Assembly (NCBI GenBank): GCA_965209065.1
Contig: OZ242373.1
Coordinates: 1-64,000, forward strand
Direction of reading: 5' to 3'
Source: CBDBUR01 sp965209065
Lineage (GTDB): Bacteria; Pseudomonadota; Alphaproteobacteria; JAPOUT01; G958296285
DNA: 64,000 nucleotides
This document shows positions 40,826 to 49,787 of the stretch, in pieces. How positions within the stretch are numbered: the stretch's first letter is position 1; each line of letters starts with the position of its first letter. A program made the position numbers and the translations under genes. The notes beneath the pieces were generated by a model that worked only from the letters and a program-made list of their open reading frames with translations, was not told the origin of the DNA and ran no database searches.

Positions 40826-41416
40826 TTATGTTTTATGTATTTCTCGCGAGAGCCTATCTATAATTTTTTGTATGGTTTCTTCTATATTATTTTTTGTTTC
40901 AACGGCGATGTCAGCTTTTTCATAAAAGGGCTCGCGTGTTTTTAGAAGATTTTCTAAGTATTCTTTTTTATTTTTGCCAGTCAGCAGTGGAGCGGGCAGT
41001 GAAGCGAGCAGCGGGCGGTTTTCATCTTTGCTCAGGCGATTAAGAAGCGTATCAATTTCCGCCTTGAGCCAAATGGTAATAGCCTTTGCTTTACAAAGTT
41101 TTCTGATTTCATCATCAACGAAAGCGCCGCCCCCTAAAGAAATAACCGCGCGTTCATTCTGGTCGAGGAGTTTTTTGACCGCCGCCACTTCCATTTTGCG
41201 AAAAGCCCCTTCGCCATATTGAGCGAAAATCTCTTGAATCGATAGCCCCTGTTCTTTTTCGATGAAGGAGTCGCAATCGACCCACGGGCGGTCGAGTTTT
41301 TGGCTCAAGGCTTTGCCGATGGTGCTTTTGCCAGCGCCCATCATACCAACCATAAGGATTGGCTTGCGCTCGCCCGCCGCAAGCGGTTGCTCTAAATTTT
41401 CTCTTAAAAGGGGCAT
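40826..41416 (-). CDS. aroK: Shikimate kinase
   Basis: 196 residues. The P-loop is MVGMMGAGKSTIGKAL, followed by DCDSFIEKEQGLSIQEIF (shikimate-binding Asp), the conserved FRKMEVAAVKKLL and ISLGGGAFVDDEIRKL, and the lid NRPLL. It phosphorylates shikimate in the path to chorismate. The 85 bases to the divergent gene at 41502 hold the promoters; a TTGACA on this strand (41451 to 41446) would start transcription close to the ATG. Confidence 0.96.
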   Translation of the reverse strand: MPLLRENLEQPLAAGERKPILMVGMMGAGKSTIGKALSQKLDRPWVDCDSFIEKEQGLSIQEIFAQYGEGAFRKMEVAAVKKLLDQNERAVISLGGGAFVDDEIRKLCKAKAITIWLKAEIDTLLNRLSKDENRPLLASLPAPLLTGKNKKEYLENLLKTREPFYEKADIAVETKNNIEETIQKIIDRLSREIHKT

Positions 41417-41501
41417 AGGGTAAGTTTGGATAGAATTGGCTTTTCTGTCAAGCTTTCATTCTTTACCCTTTTTTCATCAAATTGAGTAAAGTAGAGTTTA
41501 G

Positions 41502-41636
41502 ATGTTGAGATTTATCAAAATAGTTCTTATAACGACCATCGCCCTGCTTGTTTTAGGGGTGGTCTTATTTCAAGCGATGGACGCGCCGCAGCGCACAGAA
41601 AGTAAAGTGATACCGAATGAACGTTTGCGCCGCTAG
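41502..41636 (+). CDS. Small single-pass membrane peptide, 44 residues
   Basis: A short reading frame from ATG 41502 to TAG 41636. The translation begins with MLRFIKIVLITTIALLVLGV, a positively charged start and one membrane helix, followed by a polar tail (APQRTESKVIPNERLRR). It overlaps the next gene by 20 bases and fills the gap between aroK and the secreted-protein gene. The layout (charged N-terminus, helix, short Pro/Arg-rich tail) and the tight overlap make it a believable real gene. I know no function. Conservation in the same place between aroK and xerD elsewhere would settle it. Confidence 0.6.
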   Translation: MLRFIKIVLITTIALLVLGVVLFQAMDAPQRTESKVIPNERLRR

Positions 41637-43395
41637 AAATTTATTTTTGATAAGCTGTTTGCCAAGCTTTTTGTGGATATTTTTATTTGTCGGCTCGGTT
41701 CAAGCTGCGCCTAAGAACACGTTACCGCCGGGCTTTCACTCCACGCCGCTAGAGCAACCGCAAGTGGAAGAGCCGCCGCCGTCCCCGTCTTCGCCCCCGT
41801 CATCATCATCGCCCCCGTCATCGTCTGAAGATAAAAGCGGCTTGAAGCAAACGCCGCAGCTTCCTGATATTAACACGCCGCTCGGTTTTGACGAAAGCAC
41901 GCGCCAGCCCCTTCTCAACGAGGAAGTTTTATTGCCTTCCATTGTAGGACTTCTTCACGGCAAGGCAGGGTTAGGCGAAGGCATCTGGCTAGAGGGTGGA
42001 GAAGAGGCATTGCAAAAATTATTAAACGACTGGCAGGTGAAACCGCGCGCGCGTCCGGCTGCACGACTTGCGCGGCGATTTCTTCTCACGCATGCGCAAA
42101 CGCCTTCGGGTATGGATAAATATACGTTTCTGTCTATGCGATTAAAGAAGCTCTATGCTTTAGGCGACCTGCGCTCCATAGAGCGTTTTTTTGAACTTTA
42201 TCCGGTGCTCACCTCGCGCGCGGAGTTTAGACTGCTCTATCAAAAGATAACTTTCGTTAAACACGCGAACAGCCCGCGCGGCATGCGTGATGGCTGCGCT
42301 TTGTGGCAAGCGATGCGAACCGATGATACCATCACCGAAGAAATCGCCTTACAAATAGAGGCTTTGTGTTTAGGGGTTCTCGGTCAATCGGGGGAGGGGC
42401 TAACGAAGGCAGAGCGTTTGAGCGACACCACGCAAGCGCCGAACGAATTTTTCCTTTTGTTGGCGCGGCTGCTCGGTAGAGGCGTGGAGCAAAAGGCAGT
42501 TTATACACCAGCGCAAATTAATAGTTTATTGTGGTCGCTCTATAAAGCGAACGGCACAAGGCCGCGTTCTATTTCTGTGAATAAGATAGAGTCTGTCCTG
42601 CTACCGGTGATGGCGCAAGATGAGAGCTTGCCTTATGGTTGGCGATTAGCTCTTACCCAAAAGGGAATTCTTGGCGGCATTATTTCGCCTCTGCGCTTAC
42701 AGACTTTTTATAAGCGTGCGCGCAGTTTGTCGGGCGACTTTGAGCCACCCTTACCATTTAACCGCGGCGGACAAGAAAACAAAGCGGAAGTAAGGCGCAT
42801 TTCTAACATTCTATCCAACGCGCCCACCCGAGCGGCTTATATGGCATCGCTTTATGCTTGGGGTCGCGACATCGCTAACTTGCGCCCTTCGGCGGGCTAT
42901 CGCCGTATTGATGGTATGGCGGCGGCACTTCTGCTTAACAAGGAAGATAGCCTAAAGGTTTGGTTCGGCGCGTCAAAAAGCGCAACGCCAAAAAGCGTAA
43001 CAAATGAGCCTCTGCCCATTCAAGCGATGAGAGCGATTATGTTATATAAGGTGCGCAATATGCATCGAGGCATTTCGCCGCAGGCGGTGCAGCGGTGGCG
43101 AGCGAACTTGAACGTGCTTATCAAAATAGCGGCGGCGGAGTTTTTCAATAAGAGCAGCTCAGGCTTGCCCGACAGCGATGACACACCCGAAGGCGATGCG
43201 ATTGTCGAGCGCATTTCGGACAAGAACCGCACGGAAGTTTTATTGCGCGTGCTTGCGGGGTTTGATAATGCGGCATTGGTGCGCGACCCGTCATTTTTGC
43301 GCGCGGCGGTGCAGGGCTTACGCGCGGTGGGGTTGAACCAAGAGGCGTGGCAAGTGATGATGGATAGTTTTTTAATTGAATCGTGGGGCGTGTAG
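41617..43395 (+). CDS. Secreted protein of unknown function (aroK-xerD neighbourhood)
   Basis: 592 residues. A signal peptide is visible (FLISCLPSFLWIFLFVGSVQA, cleavage near residue 31). The mature N-terminus has a Pro/Ser-rich linker (about residues 45-75, EEPPPSPSSPP-like, coded by CCG/TCA/TCG repeats). The rest is mostly helical, with many Ala, Leu and Arg, and looks like a chain of helical hairpins (SLRLKKLYALGDLRSIERFF-like units), but I see no catalytic motif or known domain. It starts inside the 44-residue gene and ends directly against xerD with no gap, so all three may be co-transcribed. Probably periplasmic or exported; function unknown. Confidence 0.75.
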   Translation: MNVCAARNLFLISCLPSFLWIFLFVGSVQAAPKNTLPPGFHSTPLEQPQVEEPPPSPSSPPSSSSPPSSSEDKSGLKQTPQLPDINTPLGFDESTRQPLLNEEVLLPSIVGLLHGKAGLGEGIWLEGGEEALQKLLNDWQVKPRARPAARLARRFLLTHAQTPSGMDKYTFLSMRLKKLYALGDLRSIERFFELYPVLTSRAEFRLLYQKITFVKHANSPRGMRDGCALWQAMRTDDTITEEIALQIEALCLGVLGQSGEGLTKAERLSDTTQAPNEFFLLLARLLGRGVEQKAVYTPAQINSLLWSLYKANGTRPRSISVNKIESVLLPVMAQDESLPYGWRLALTQKGILGGIISPLRLQTFYKRARSLSGDFEPPLPFNRGGQENKAEVRRISNILSNAPTRAAYMASLYAWGRDIANLRPSAGYRRIDGMAAALLLNKEDSLKVWFGASKSATPKSVTNEPLPIQAMRAIMLYKVRNMHRGISPQAVQRWRANLNVLIKIAAAEFFNKSSSGLPDSDDTPEGDAIVERISDKNRTEVLLRVLAGFDNAALVRDPSFLRAAVQGLRAVGLNQEAWQVMMDSFLIESWGV

Positions 43396-44301
43396 ATGAA
43401 AGCCCTTCACCCTCTAATAGATAATTTTTTAGAAATGATGAGCGTGGAGAAGGGCGCGGCGCTTAACACGCTTGAGGCATATAAGAGAGATTTAAGTGCC
43501 TTTCAGGCTTTCTTGGAGGGTAGGGTAGATATTGGCAAGGCACAAAGCGCGGACATTAAACGCTGGCTAAGCCAAGCGCATGCGCCAAGCACGCAAGCGC
43601 GAAAATTATCGGCGTTGAGGAGTTTTTATAAATTTTTACTGCTAGAGAATATTCGCAAAGATGACCCAAGCACACAATTAGATATTCCTAAACAAGGACG
43701 CCACTTGCCAAAAGTGATAAGCGAGGCGGAAGTCAGCGCCTTGCTTGACTATGCTGAGAACCTTGAAGCGAAAACCGAGGCGGAACAATATAAGAAGGCG
43801 CGTTTTAATTGTATGTTGGAGATATTATACGCGACCGGGTTGAGAATATCAGAATTGGTTGGTTTAACGTTAGAATCCATTGCTGACGACAAGCAATTTT
43901 TATTGGTGTGCGGTAAGGGCAATAAAGAACGCCTTGTGCCTCTTTCCTCTAAAGCAATAGAGAAATTGACTTTATGGTTAGGGCAGCGTCAAAATAAGAA
44001 GCAACCCTCTCATTTAAGCTGGCTTTTTCCTTCGCGCTCGGGTCATATCACGCGCCATCGTTTCGCGCAGTTATTGAAGCAAGCGGCGCACGGCGCGGGG
44101 TTGAACGAGAATAAAATTAGCCCGCACATTTTGCGTCATGCGTTTGCCAGCCATTTACTTTCGGGCGGCGCGCCCTTGCGCGCGGTGCAGCAGATGCTCG
44201 GCCATGCTGATATTTCCACGACTCAAATCTATACGCACGTTATGGAAGAGCGGCTTAAAAAAATTGTGGAAGAAAAGCATCCACTAAATCTTACGGGCTA
44301 A
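43396..44301 (+). CDS. xerD: Site-specific tyrosine recombinase XerD
   Basis: 301 residues. The N-terminal core-binding domain (FLEMMSVEKGAALNTLEAY, RDLSAF) is followed by the catalytic domain with all expected residues: Arg in YATGLRISELVGL, Lys in GKGNKERLVPL, His-x-x-Arg in SPHILRHAFASHLL, His in LGHADISTTQIY, and the nucleophile Tyr in that segment. With XerC it resolves chromosome dimers at dif. The start is immediately after the previous stop. It is a chromosomal Xer enzyme, not an element integrase, to judge from the neighbours and length. Confidence 0.93.
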   Translation: MKALHPLIDNFLEMMSVEKGAALNTLEAYKRDLSAFQAFLEGRVDIGKAQSADIKRWLSQAHAPSTQARKLSALRSFYKFLLLENIRKDDPSTQLDIPKQGRHLPKVISEAEVSALLDYAENLEAKTEAEQYKKARFNCMLEILYATGLRISELVGLTLESIADDKQFLLVCGKGNKERLVPLSSKAIEKLTLWLGQRQNKKQPSHLSWLFPSRSGHITRHRFAQLLKQAAHGAGLNENKISPHILRHAFASHLLSGGAPLRAVQQMLGHADISTTQIYTHVMEERLKKIVEEKHPLNLTG

Positions 44302-44311
44302 ATTTTACTGG

Positions 44312-45478
44312 CTAAATTTTATTGGAAAAATCAAGCACCTCGCGTGTAAAGAGTTCGGGCTGCTCCATTGCGGCGAAGTGCCCACCCTTATCGTGGGCTT
44401 GCCAGTGCGTTACATTATAACCGACCTCCACCATACGGCGCGGTGGAAAAGGAATAAACTCCGCAGGAAAAAGAGCAATGCCAGTCGGCACGTCTACTTT
44501 TTTATTCGGCGGCATGGTTGCCATGCCTTCTTCTAGCGCACCGCGATAAAACCACGTTGAAGTGCCGAAGGTTTTTGTCATCAAGTAAATCATTACATTG
44601 CTAAGCAGCTGGTCTTTGCTAAAGGCATTTTCGATAGAGTCGTTGGGTTTCGCACCGCGTTTGTCTGACCAGCGGTGAAACTTTTCCACAATCCACGCGC
44701 ACACGCCAACTGGAGAATCCATCATCGCATAAGAAAGCGTTTGCGGCTTCGTCATCTGTAAGCGCAAGTAAGCACTTTCTAACTCCATCATTATTTGCGC
44801 TTGTCCTTCCCACGCTTTTTCTTCGTCCGTTTCGGCTTTAGCTTCGGGGGAGCGCAAGCCATACATATTAAGATGAATCGCCGCACAGCCGCCGCCGCCG
44901 CCGCCCGCCGCCTTGCTATGGTTTAAGCCGAGATAGCCACTCACGACCGAGCCCCAATCGCCACCTTGCGCGATATAGCTATCATAACCCAAAGCCTCGC
45001 GCATCAACTTATCCCACAGGGCGGCGGTGGTGGCGGGACCTATCGGCGCTTTCGGTTTGGCAGACCAAGCATATCCCGGCAAGGAAGGAGCAACCACATC
45101 AAAGCCTGCCGCGCGCAGGGGTTCAATGACCTTGATAAACTCCAAAACCGAACCCGGCCAGCCGTGCGTGAGCAACAAAGGCTTTTGTGCCTTGCTTGCC
45201 TTGTCTGCTTTGGCGTGAATAAAATGAATATCCAGTCCATCTATCGGCGCGGTAAAGTGTTCAAAGCGGTTAAGCTCCGCGAGTGTTTTGTGCCAGTCAT
45301 AATGGTTGAGCCAGTAGTCGCAAAGCTCTTTCATATAAGTTTCATCGGTGCCATAAATCCACCTATCGCCGCCTTCGGCGATGGCGGGCATATCGTGCCA
45401 TTCATAAGCAGCAACTTTATTTTTTATCTGCTGGAGCAGGGTGTCATCGCTTGGAAGCGTGAAAGGTTTAGCGTTCAT
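44312..45478 (-). CDS. Epoxide hydrolase family protein (alpha/beta hydrolase with EHN domain)
   Basis: 388 residues. The N-terminal EHN segment (YEWHDMPAIAEGGDRWIYGTDE-like, split here) precedes an alpha/beta-hydrolase core with the oxyanion motif HGWPGS, the nucleophile Asp in QGGDWGS and the C-terminal His in KGGHFAAMEQP. That Asp in place of Ser indicates epoxide-hydrolase chemistry rather than esterase. The ATG follows AGGAG by 6 bases, so it has an ordinary leader. The gene lies between xerD (convergent) and secA and has no clear pathway partner; the natural substrate is unknown. Confidence 0.9.
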   Translation of the reverse strand: MNAKPFTLPSDDTLLQQIKNKVAAYEWHDMPAIAEGGDRWIYGTDETYMKELCDYWLNHYDWHKTLAELNRFEHFTAPIDGLDIHFIHAKADKASKAQKPLLLTHGWPGSVLEFIKVIEPLRAAGFDVVAPSLPGYAWSAKPKAPIGPATTAALWDKLMREALGYDSYIAQGGDWGSVVSGYLGLNHSKAAGGGGGGCAAIHLNMYGLRSPEAKAETDEEKAWEGQAQIMMELESAYLRLQMTKPQTLSYAMMDSPVGVCAWIVEKFHRWSDKRGAKPNDSIENAFSKDQLLSNVMIYLMTKTFGTSTWFYRGALEEGMATMPPNKKVDVPTGIALFPAEFIPFPPRRMVEVGYNVTHWQAHDKGGHFAAMEQPELFTREVLDFSNKI

Positions 45479-45499
45479 TTTTTCTCCTATTTTGTTTAT

Positions 45500-48142
45500 T
45501 TATTTTCCATGGCAATGTTTATACTTTTTGCCTGAGCCGCAAAAGCATGGTGCATTTCTTGGAATTTTATCTGATTTTATAGCTGCGGGGTTTTCTATAA
45601 CTTGCGCGTCCATTGCGCCCACTGCTCCTGCCGCGCCGACTAATTCCAACGGAGATTGGGTGAGGTCTTGGTGGTGCATTTCCATTTCAGGTAAAGGCTC
45701 TTCTGGTAAATCTTCCATTAAGCCTTCTGGCGATTCAGATTCTGCTTTTAGTTCAAGCAACATCATTTGCTGGGTAACATTTTTTCTTAGCTCATAAAGA
45801 AAACTTTCGAAGAGTTCAAAGCTTTCGCTTTTATATTCATTGAGTGGGTCGCGTTGTCCGAAGCCGCGCAAGCCGACAATTTGTCGTAAGTATTCTAATT
45901 TTTGTAAGTGTTCGCGCCACAGGTTGTCGAGGGTTCTTAACAAGATAGCTTTTTCGATTTGCGGCAGCACGTCTGCGGGTATGGCTTCAAATTTTTCCTG
46001 CATACGTTTGTCGGTTGCTTCGCTAATTCTCTGGTGAATTGTTTCCTCACTAATGCCTTCTTCCTTGCGCCATTCGGCGAAGGGCAGGTCTAAACCAAGT
46101 AGCTCGCTACAATTTTTTTCAAGTCCATCTATATCCCACTCCTCTACCCACGCCTTTTCGGGAATGTGCGTATTGATAAGCTCGTCAATGACTTCAGCGC
46201 GCATCGTGTGAATGGTATCGGAGACGTTTTCACTTTCAATGATAGAAGCGCGTTGCGAAAAAACAACCGAGCGTTGGTCGTTCATCACATTATCAAATTT
46301 CAGCAGGTTTTTTCTTAGGTCAAAATTGCGTCCTTCCACCTTTTTTTGCGCCTTTTCCAGCGCCTTATTGACCCAAGGGTGAATGATAGCTTCGCCTTCT
46401 TGAAGCCCTAGCTTTTGTAAAACGCCGCCCATTTTCTCTGAGCCGAAGATGCGCATCAGGTCATCTTCAAGCGAGAGGTAAAATTTAGAACCGCCGGGGT
46501 CGCCTTGCCTGCCCGAGCGTCCGCGTAGCTGATTATCGATACGCCTGCTTTCGTGCCGCTCTGTGCCAAGCACGAAAAGCCCGCCGGCATCGATGACTTG
46601 CTGGTGCTTTTCATCTATGGGTTCAATCGTGCCGCCGAGTTTAATATCGGTGCCGCGTCCTGCCATATTGGTGGCGATGGTGACGGCACCGGGCGCGCCG
46701 GCGTCAGCGATAATCTGCGCTTCCTGTTCGTGGTAGCGCGCGTTGAGCACATTATGAGGAATGGACTGCTGCTTGAGGAGGTCGGACAAAACTTCCGACT
46801 TATGAATAGAAACCGTGCCAACCAGCACAGGTTGTTTGCGTTGATGGCAGTCGCTAATTTTTTCAATAATCGCGGTGTGTTTTTCTTGTTGCGTGAGATA
46901 GACCTCATCGTCATCGTCGGCGCGTTTGACGGGCAGGTTGGTAGGAATAGCAATAACATCGAGTCCGTAAATATCTAAAAACTCGTTGCGCTCGGTCATT
47001 GCGGTGCCGGTCATACCGCTCAGCTTGTCGTAGAGGCGAAAGTAATTTTGGAAAGTAATGGAAGCAAGGGTTTGGTTTTCATCTTCTATATGGACATTCT
47101 CTTTTGCTTCGAGGGCTTGGTGGAGTCCATCGGAGTATCGTCTGCCTGCCATCATACGCCCGGTGAATTCGTCGATGATGACAACCTTATTGTCGCGCAC
47201 GATATAATCGCGGTCGCGCTGGAACAGGCGATGGGCGCGCAAGCCCTGATTAATATGGTGAAGCGCGCCAACATTCTCAGGGTCGTAAAGAGAAGGGCTC
47301 TCCATCAAGCCGGCGTGGTGTAGTAGCTCCTCCACATGAACGTTGCCGGCTTCGCTTAAAGTAACAGAGCGTTGTTTTTCGTCAATTTCATAATCGTCTT
47401 CATTAAGCTTGGGGATAATTTTATCAATTTTAACATAAAGGTCGGTCTTGTCTTCCACCGGTCCCGAAATGATTAAGGGTGTGCGGGCTTCATCAATTAA
47501 AATGGAATCGACTTCATCAACAATCGCGAAGTGATGCCCGCGCTGCACCATAGTTTCTTTAGCGAATTTCATATTATCGCGCAGGTAATCAAAGCCGAAT
47601 TCATTATTCGTGCCGTAAGTGATGTCGGCTTGATAGGCTTTTTGTCGCGCATCGTCATCTTTATCGTTGGTTATCGCATCGACACGCAAGCCGAGAAACT
47701 CGAAAATCTGTCCCATCCATTCGCTATCGCGACTTGCCAAGTAATCATTAACGGTGATGATATGGACGCTCTTACCGCCCAAAGCGTTCAAGACCGCAGG
47801 CAGAACAGCGGCAAGGGTTTTACCTTCGCCGGTTTTCATCTCAGCGATATCGCCATGGTGAAGCACGATACCGCCAATCAGCTGCACATCAAAGGGGCGT
47901 TGGCTCAACACGCGCCATGCCGCCTCGCGCGTGGTCGCGAACACTTCGGGCAAGAGAGCGTCAAGTTTCTTACCCTTGAGCGCTTCTTGTTTCGCATCCG
48001 CGATTTTTTGCTTTAGAGCATCGTCGCTTAGGGGCTTTATCGTTTCTTCTAGGCTATTGATTTGATTAACGAGAGGCTGAATTTTTTTCAGAACCTTTTG
48101 ATTATCGTTGCCAAAGCCAAAGATATTAGGAAAGTTCAACAT
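45500..48142 (-). CDS. secA: Preprotein translocase ATPase SecA
   Basis: 880 residues starting MLNFPNIFGFGNDNQK. Marks in order: Walker A region MKTGEGKTLAAVLPA, the DEVDSILIDEARTPL Walker B, the preprotein cross-linking domain, motif VATNMAGRGTDIKLGG (written here TIATNMAGRGTDI), LRGRSGRQGDPG, and the C-terminal zinc-binding SEC-C tail (APCFCGSGKKYKHCH). An earlier in-frame start at 48247 adds 35 residues unlike SecA that overlap the next gene, so 48142 is used. SecA powers export through SecYEG; secDF and yajC are at 23-26 kb. No ribosome-binding site is seen before the ATG. Confidence 0.97.
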   Translation of the reverse strand: MLNFPNIFGFGNDNQKVLKKIQPLVNQINSLEETIKPLSDDALKQKIADAKQEALKGKKLDALLPEVFATTREAAWRVLSQRPFDVQLIGGIVLHHGDIAEMKTGEGKTLAAVLPAVLNALGGKSVHIITVNDYLASRDSEWMGQIFEFLGLRVDAITNDKDDDARQKAYQADITYGTNNEFGFDYLRDNMKFAKETMVQRGHHFAIVDEVDSILIDEARTPLIISGPVEDKTDLYVKIDKIIPKLNEDDYEIDEKQRSVTLSEAGNVHVEELLHHAGLMESPSLYDPENVGALHHINQGLRAHRLFQRDRDYIVRDNKVVIIDEFTGRMMAGRRYSDGLHQALEAKENVHIEDENQTLASITFQNYFRLYDKLSGMTGTAMTERNEFLDIYGLDVIAIPTNLPVKRADDDDEVYLTQQEKHTAIIEKISDCHQRKQPVLVGTVSIHKSEVLSDLLKQQSIPHNVLNARYHEQEAQIIADAGAPGAVTIATNMAGRGTDIKLGGTIEPIDEKHQQVIDAGGLFVLGTERHESRRIDNQLRGRSGRQGDPGGSKFYLSLEDDLMRIFGSEKMGGVLQKLGLQEGEAIIHPWVNKALEKAQKKVEGRNFDLRKNLLKFDNVMNDQRSVVFSQRASIIESENVSDTIHTMRAEVIDELINTHIPEKAWVEEWDIDGLEKNCSELLGLDLPFAEWRKEEGISEETIHQRISEATDKRMQEKFEAIPADVLPQIEKAILLRTLDNLWREHLQKLEYLRQIVGLRGFGQRDPLNEYKSESFELFESFLYELRKNVTQQMMLLELKAESESPEGLMEDLPEEPLPEMEMHHQDLTQSPLELVGAAGAVGAMDAQVIENPAAIKSDKIPRNAPCFCGSGKKYKHCHGK

Positions 48143-48155
48143 AGGGGGTAGCTTA

Positions 48156-49004
48156 TCACATATTTTTATTAACGGCGCGCGCGAGGGAGACCCGTCCGCT
48201 TCCGCGCTTGAGCGGTTGAGGCTGGGAAGCGTGAGGTTTCCAACCAATCAGCCAAGCGAAATGGAACTGCGCGGTGAGTTTTTTATCCTCATCGGAGAAT
48301 TTTTTTTGATAGATAGCGCGCGTGCGGTCGAGCACATCGCGGCGCAAGAAGGGAGGGGGCGTGCTGAAATGCTGGGTTTGCGCGCTTGCCTTGAGGTCGT
48401 TTAAGAGTTGTTCGAAACGCTCATAGCGAATGGTGAGGGAGGACAGGTCCGCCACCGGCAGGGCAAACCCGACACGCAGCAATAAGTTGCCTAGCGTTTG
48501 CACATCGGCGAGGGGCAAGGTGCGCCGCGCGGCACCTTGTTTAATTTCGAGCTCGGCTTCAAACAGGGCAGCCTTGAGCTCCGACAGGCTATCGGGCGCG
48601 AACAGGCACGTTAGCATCAAGCCATCGGGCTTGAGCGCGCCGAGCATATTCTTTAGCACTAAAGGCACTTGATTGGCGTGGTGAAGCGTTAGCAGGTTGA
48701 TAATTAAATCAAAGCTATTTTCCTTGAGGGGCAAGGCTTCATCATCACTAATGAAGGCGGGTGTGCGGGTCAAGGCACTTTTTGCCCTATCGGTGTAGAG
48801 CCACTGCTGGACTTTTGCTTTATCGGCTAGAGGTTTTTGCGGGCTCGCGCCAATCAGCAAAGCCCGCGCGAAGTTGCGTTGCACCAAAGCGAGTCTCTGC
48901 CTTGCCTCCTGCGCGGCAAGCTCTAGCAGGAAGCTGTGGGGCTTTATTCTCTGGCGTCTTAGCCGTCCTTGTGTGCGGTTGAATATTTGTTGCTCTAAAC
49001 GCAT
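48156..49004 (-). CDS. SAM-dependent methyltransferase-like protein, NDUFAF5/BioC type
   Basis: 282 residues related to the group that includes NDUFAF5, a respiratory complex I assembly factor. Present are the N-terminal FNRTQGRLRRQRI, LPLKENSFDLIINLLTLHHANQVP, LKPDGLMLTCLF and the C-terminal FHFAWLIGWKPHASQPQPLKRGSG. The SAM-binding glycine loop is degenerate: ARALLIGASPQKP stands where a DxGxGxG pattern is expected, so methyl-transfer or SAM binding may be altered. The gene is divergent from comF with 9 bases between starts, an arrangement seen in other alphaproteobacteria. Exact substrate unknown. Confidence 0.8.
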   Translation of the reverse strand: MRLEQQIFNRTQGRLRRQRIKPHSFLLELAAQEARQRLALVQRNFARALLIGASPQKPLADKAKVQQWLYTDRAKSALTRTPAFISDDEALPLKENSFDLIINLLTLHHANQVPLVLKNMLGALKPDGLMLTCLFAPDSLSELKAALFEAELEIKQGAARRTLPLADVQTLGNLLLRVGFALPVADLSSLTIRYERFEQLLNDLKASAQTQHFSTPPPFLRRDVLDRTRAIYQKKFSDEDKKLTAQFHFAWLIGWKPHASQPQPLKRGSGRVSLARAVNKNM

Positions 49005-49007
49005 AAT
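48979..49007 (+). promoter_or_regulatory. Promoter of comF (TTGAAT-17-CATAAT)
   Basis: TTGAAT at 48979-48984 and CATAAT at 49002-49007 have the ideal 17-base spacing. The -10 box ends exactly 6 bases before the comF ATG, so a leaderless transcript is predicted. The elements lie inside the 5' end of the divergent methyltransferase gene; the -10 box covers its start codon. Confidence 0.6.
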
Positions 49008-49013
49008 GGTCTT

Positions 49014-49787
49014 ATGTGGCTAACAGATTATACAAGACCTTTCGCCAAAAAGCTAGCCAAAAATTTAGAGGGTGTGCTTCTGCCGCCTATTTGTCTATTG
49101 TGCGGCGCGCATAAAGTGGAGCGGCATTATAATTTATGCACGTCTTGCTGGCAGAGAGCGCGGTTTATCAGCAAGCCCTATTGCGCGATAACCGGCGTGC
49201 CGTTTTCGTTTGAGTGGGAGGAAGGGACGATAAGTCGCCGTGCGCAACTTTCTCCTCCGTCTTACGACTACGCGCGCGCTGTTTTACGTTATGAGGGTGT
49301 TTTCGCGCGCCCGTTAATTTTGCGCTTGAAGTATGGCGATAGACCGGAGCTTGCTTCGGCTCTTGCGGGGTGGCTTGCGCGCGCGGCGGGCGATATTATT
49401 ATTGACTGCGATTTTCTAGTGCCGGTGCCGCTCCATTGGTATCGGTTGTGGCAACGGCGTTTCAACCAAGCGGCAGAGCTCGCGCGTGCCTTGAGTCTTT
49501 TAACGCACAAGCCTTATGGCGCAGACGTGCTACAGCGCACGCGTTATACCAAACCGCAAATTGGTCTTAGCCGTGGGGATAGAAAGCGCAATATGCGTAA
49601 TGCCTTTGTGGTGAAGAAGAAATGGCGGCATAAAATAAAAGGCAAGCATCTTATTTTGATTGATGATGTTTTCACTACGGGTGCGACGATGGAAAGCTGT
49701 GTCAAGGCGCTGCGCCGTGCGGGTGCGCGGCGTGTGGATATTGCTGTGCTCGCGCGGGTTGTCCATGAAGAGGAGATGCTCGTTTAA
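49014..49787 (+). CDS. comF: ComF family phosphoribosyltransferase-like protein
   Basis: 257 residues. The N-terminal zinc-ribbon has the cysteine pairs CLLC and CTSC (IYLLCG-like region, about residues 27-50). The C-terminal type I phosphoribosyltransferase fold has VPVPLHWYRLWQRRFNQA and the PRPP-binding LILIDDVFTTGATMES. ComF proteins are linked to DNA uptake in Firmicutes and Haemophilus; in alphaproteobacteria the role is less clear. A basic segment, GDRKRNMRNAFVVKKKWRHK, precedes the PRPP loop. It converges on ubiG with a four-base overlap. Confidence 0.9.
   Translation: MWLTDYTRPFAKKLAKNLEGVLLPPICLLCGAHKVERHYNLCTSCWQRARFISKPYCAITGVPFSFEWEEGTISRRAQLSPPSYDYARAVLRYEGVFARPLILRLKYGDRPELASALAGWLARAAGDIIIDCDFLVPVPLHWYRLWQRRFNQAAELARALSLLTHKPYGADVLQRTRYTKPQIGLSRGDRKRNMRNAFVVKKKWRHKIKGKHLILIDDVFTTGATMESCVKALRRAGARRVDIAVLARVVHEEEMLV

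Noticed and set aside
43396..44301. The tyrosine recombinase as an element integrase
   Set aside because: Length, motifs and housekeeping neighbours fit chromosomal XerD; no tRNA or att site adjoins it.
48142..48247. Longer N-terminus for SecA (and likewise for CobT, CCA enzyme, SecD, PntAA)
   Set aside because: The added residues overlap neighbouring genes and do not resemble the families; internal ATGs match the expected N-termini.
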